NCBI RefSeq assembly: GCF_963855985.1
Contig: NW_026973566.1
Span: 1,302,001 to 1,366,000, forward strand
Reading direction: 5' to 3'
Source: Ostrinia nubilalis
Lineage: Eukaryota > Arthropoda > Insecta > Lepidoptera > Crambidae
Length of the DNA: 64,000 bases
The notes under the pieces are model-generated. The model had not been told where the DNA came from. It searched no databases and worked only from the letters and a program-made list of their open reading frames with translations. The translations under genes and the position numbers were made by a program. Below, one piece after another: positions 63,835-64,000 of this stretch (within the stretch, counting starts at the first letter, position 1; each line of letters opens with the position of its first letter).

Positions 63835-64000
63835 ACATCTTTCTGGTTCAAGAGACCCTCCTAACACCCTCTATTCGCAATCCTAGGATAGCGAACTACA
63901 ATATCATTAGACACGATAGGCCCACACGTGGCGGCGGCACGCTTATTTACTATAAGCGTTCTCTGCACTGTGCTTTAGTCGATCCCCCTTCTCTCTCTAA
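63835..64000 (+). pseudogene. Jockey ORF2 endonuclease, continues past the window
   Basis: After the LINE D tail the host endonuclease resumes with FLVQETLLTPSIRNPRIANY (catalytic E in QET) and HDRPTRGGGTLIYYKR. The frame is open to the last base. It joins the piece at 57,317-57,438. Confidence 0.82.

Larger units (their letters stand above)
42366..64000 (+). mobile_element. Jockey-clade LINE, host of the right-hand nest; runs off window
   Basis: A GC-rich 5' leader (start unresolved, shown as 42,366) leads to ORF1 at 43,081. ORF1 is in three pieces and ORF2 in at least two, and each break coincides with another element. ORF1 ends in TAATG with ORF2 (57,315-57,319). The coding pieces are 43,081-44,012, 45,019-45,077, 56,709-57,317 (ORF1), and 57,317-57,438 and 63,835-64,000 (ORF2). 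Confidence 0.82.

Noticed and set aside
1..64000. Host protein-coding genes or rRNA
   Set aside because: Every frame with recognisable domains belongs to a transposable element; no rRNA-like stretch was noticed.

Overview
The window is a dense nest of insect transposable elements and shows no recognisable host gene. The families point to Lepidoptera: Lep1-type Helitrons that insert between A and T, a mag-type gypsy element with 91-bp LTRs, two BEL/Pao elements, a Transib transposon, TTAA-flanked piggyBac-like MITEs, and Jockey, CR1-like and LOA-type LINEs. A pericentromeric or W-like heterochromatic location would fit, but that is inference.

Left part (1-28,787). A CsRn1-like gypsy element lies on the minus strand and runs off the window start (1 to about 3,222). 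Next comes an outer minus-strand gypsy element whose pol is now in three pieces: 3,765-4,622, 27,865-28,787 and 41,988-42,133. A mag-like gypsy on the plus strand (4,623-27,864; identical 91-bp LTRs; AAAAG duplication) sits in the outer element's integrase. The mag-like element was itself hit by a piggyBac-like MITE (6,014-6,968), a Helitron (7,173-8,275) that carries a GTTACGG inverted-repeat element, a BEL/Pao element (8,356-18,756) with three insertions of its own, and a second BEL/Pao element (19,967-26,151; identical 179-bp LTRs; GAAAC duplication).

Middle part (28,788-41,987). A 13.2-kb Transib element, from the superfamily related to RAG1, sits in the outer gypsy's RNase H region. It has CACAGTG/CACAGTC termini and a GC-rich 5-bp duplication, CACCG. 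Its transposase is open apart from one in-frame TAA and two insertions: a 1.79-kb foldback element with arms of about 630 bp, and a 5.1-kb non-coding LTR retrotransposon with 1.48-kb LTRs. A Helitron lies in its 5' part.

Right part (about 42,366-64,000). A Jockey LINE runs off the window end. Its ORF1 zinc-knuckle region was hit by a minus-strand LINE fragment and, about 60 bp further on, by a CR1-like LINE (45,078-56,704). The CR1-like element holds a Helitron and a structurally complete LOA-like LINE (48,918-54,901; both ORFs open; long target duplication). Jockey ORF2 is interrupted by a stack: LINE D, then an LTR element with its 5' part deleted, then Jockey-type LINE C, then a second foldback element.

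At many junctions the host reading frame continues exactly once the insert and one duplication copy are discounted. That fixes both element boundaries and insertion order. Several coding regions carry single-base shifts; some may be assembly errors, since the LTRs of those elements are identical.
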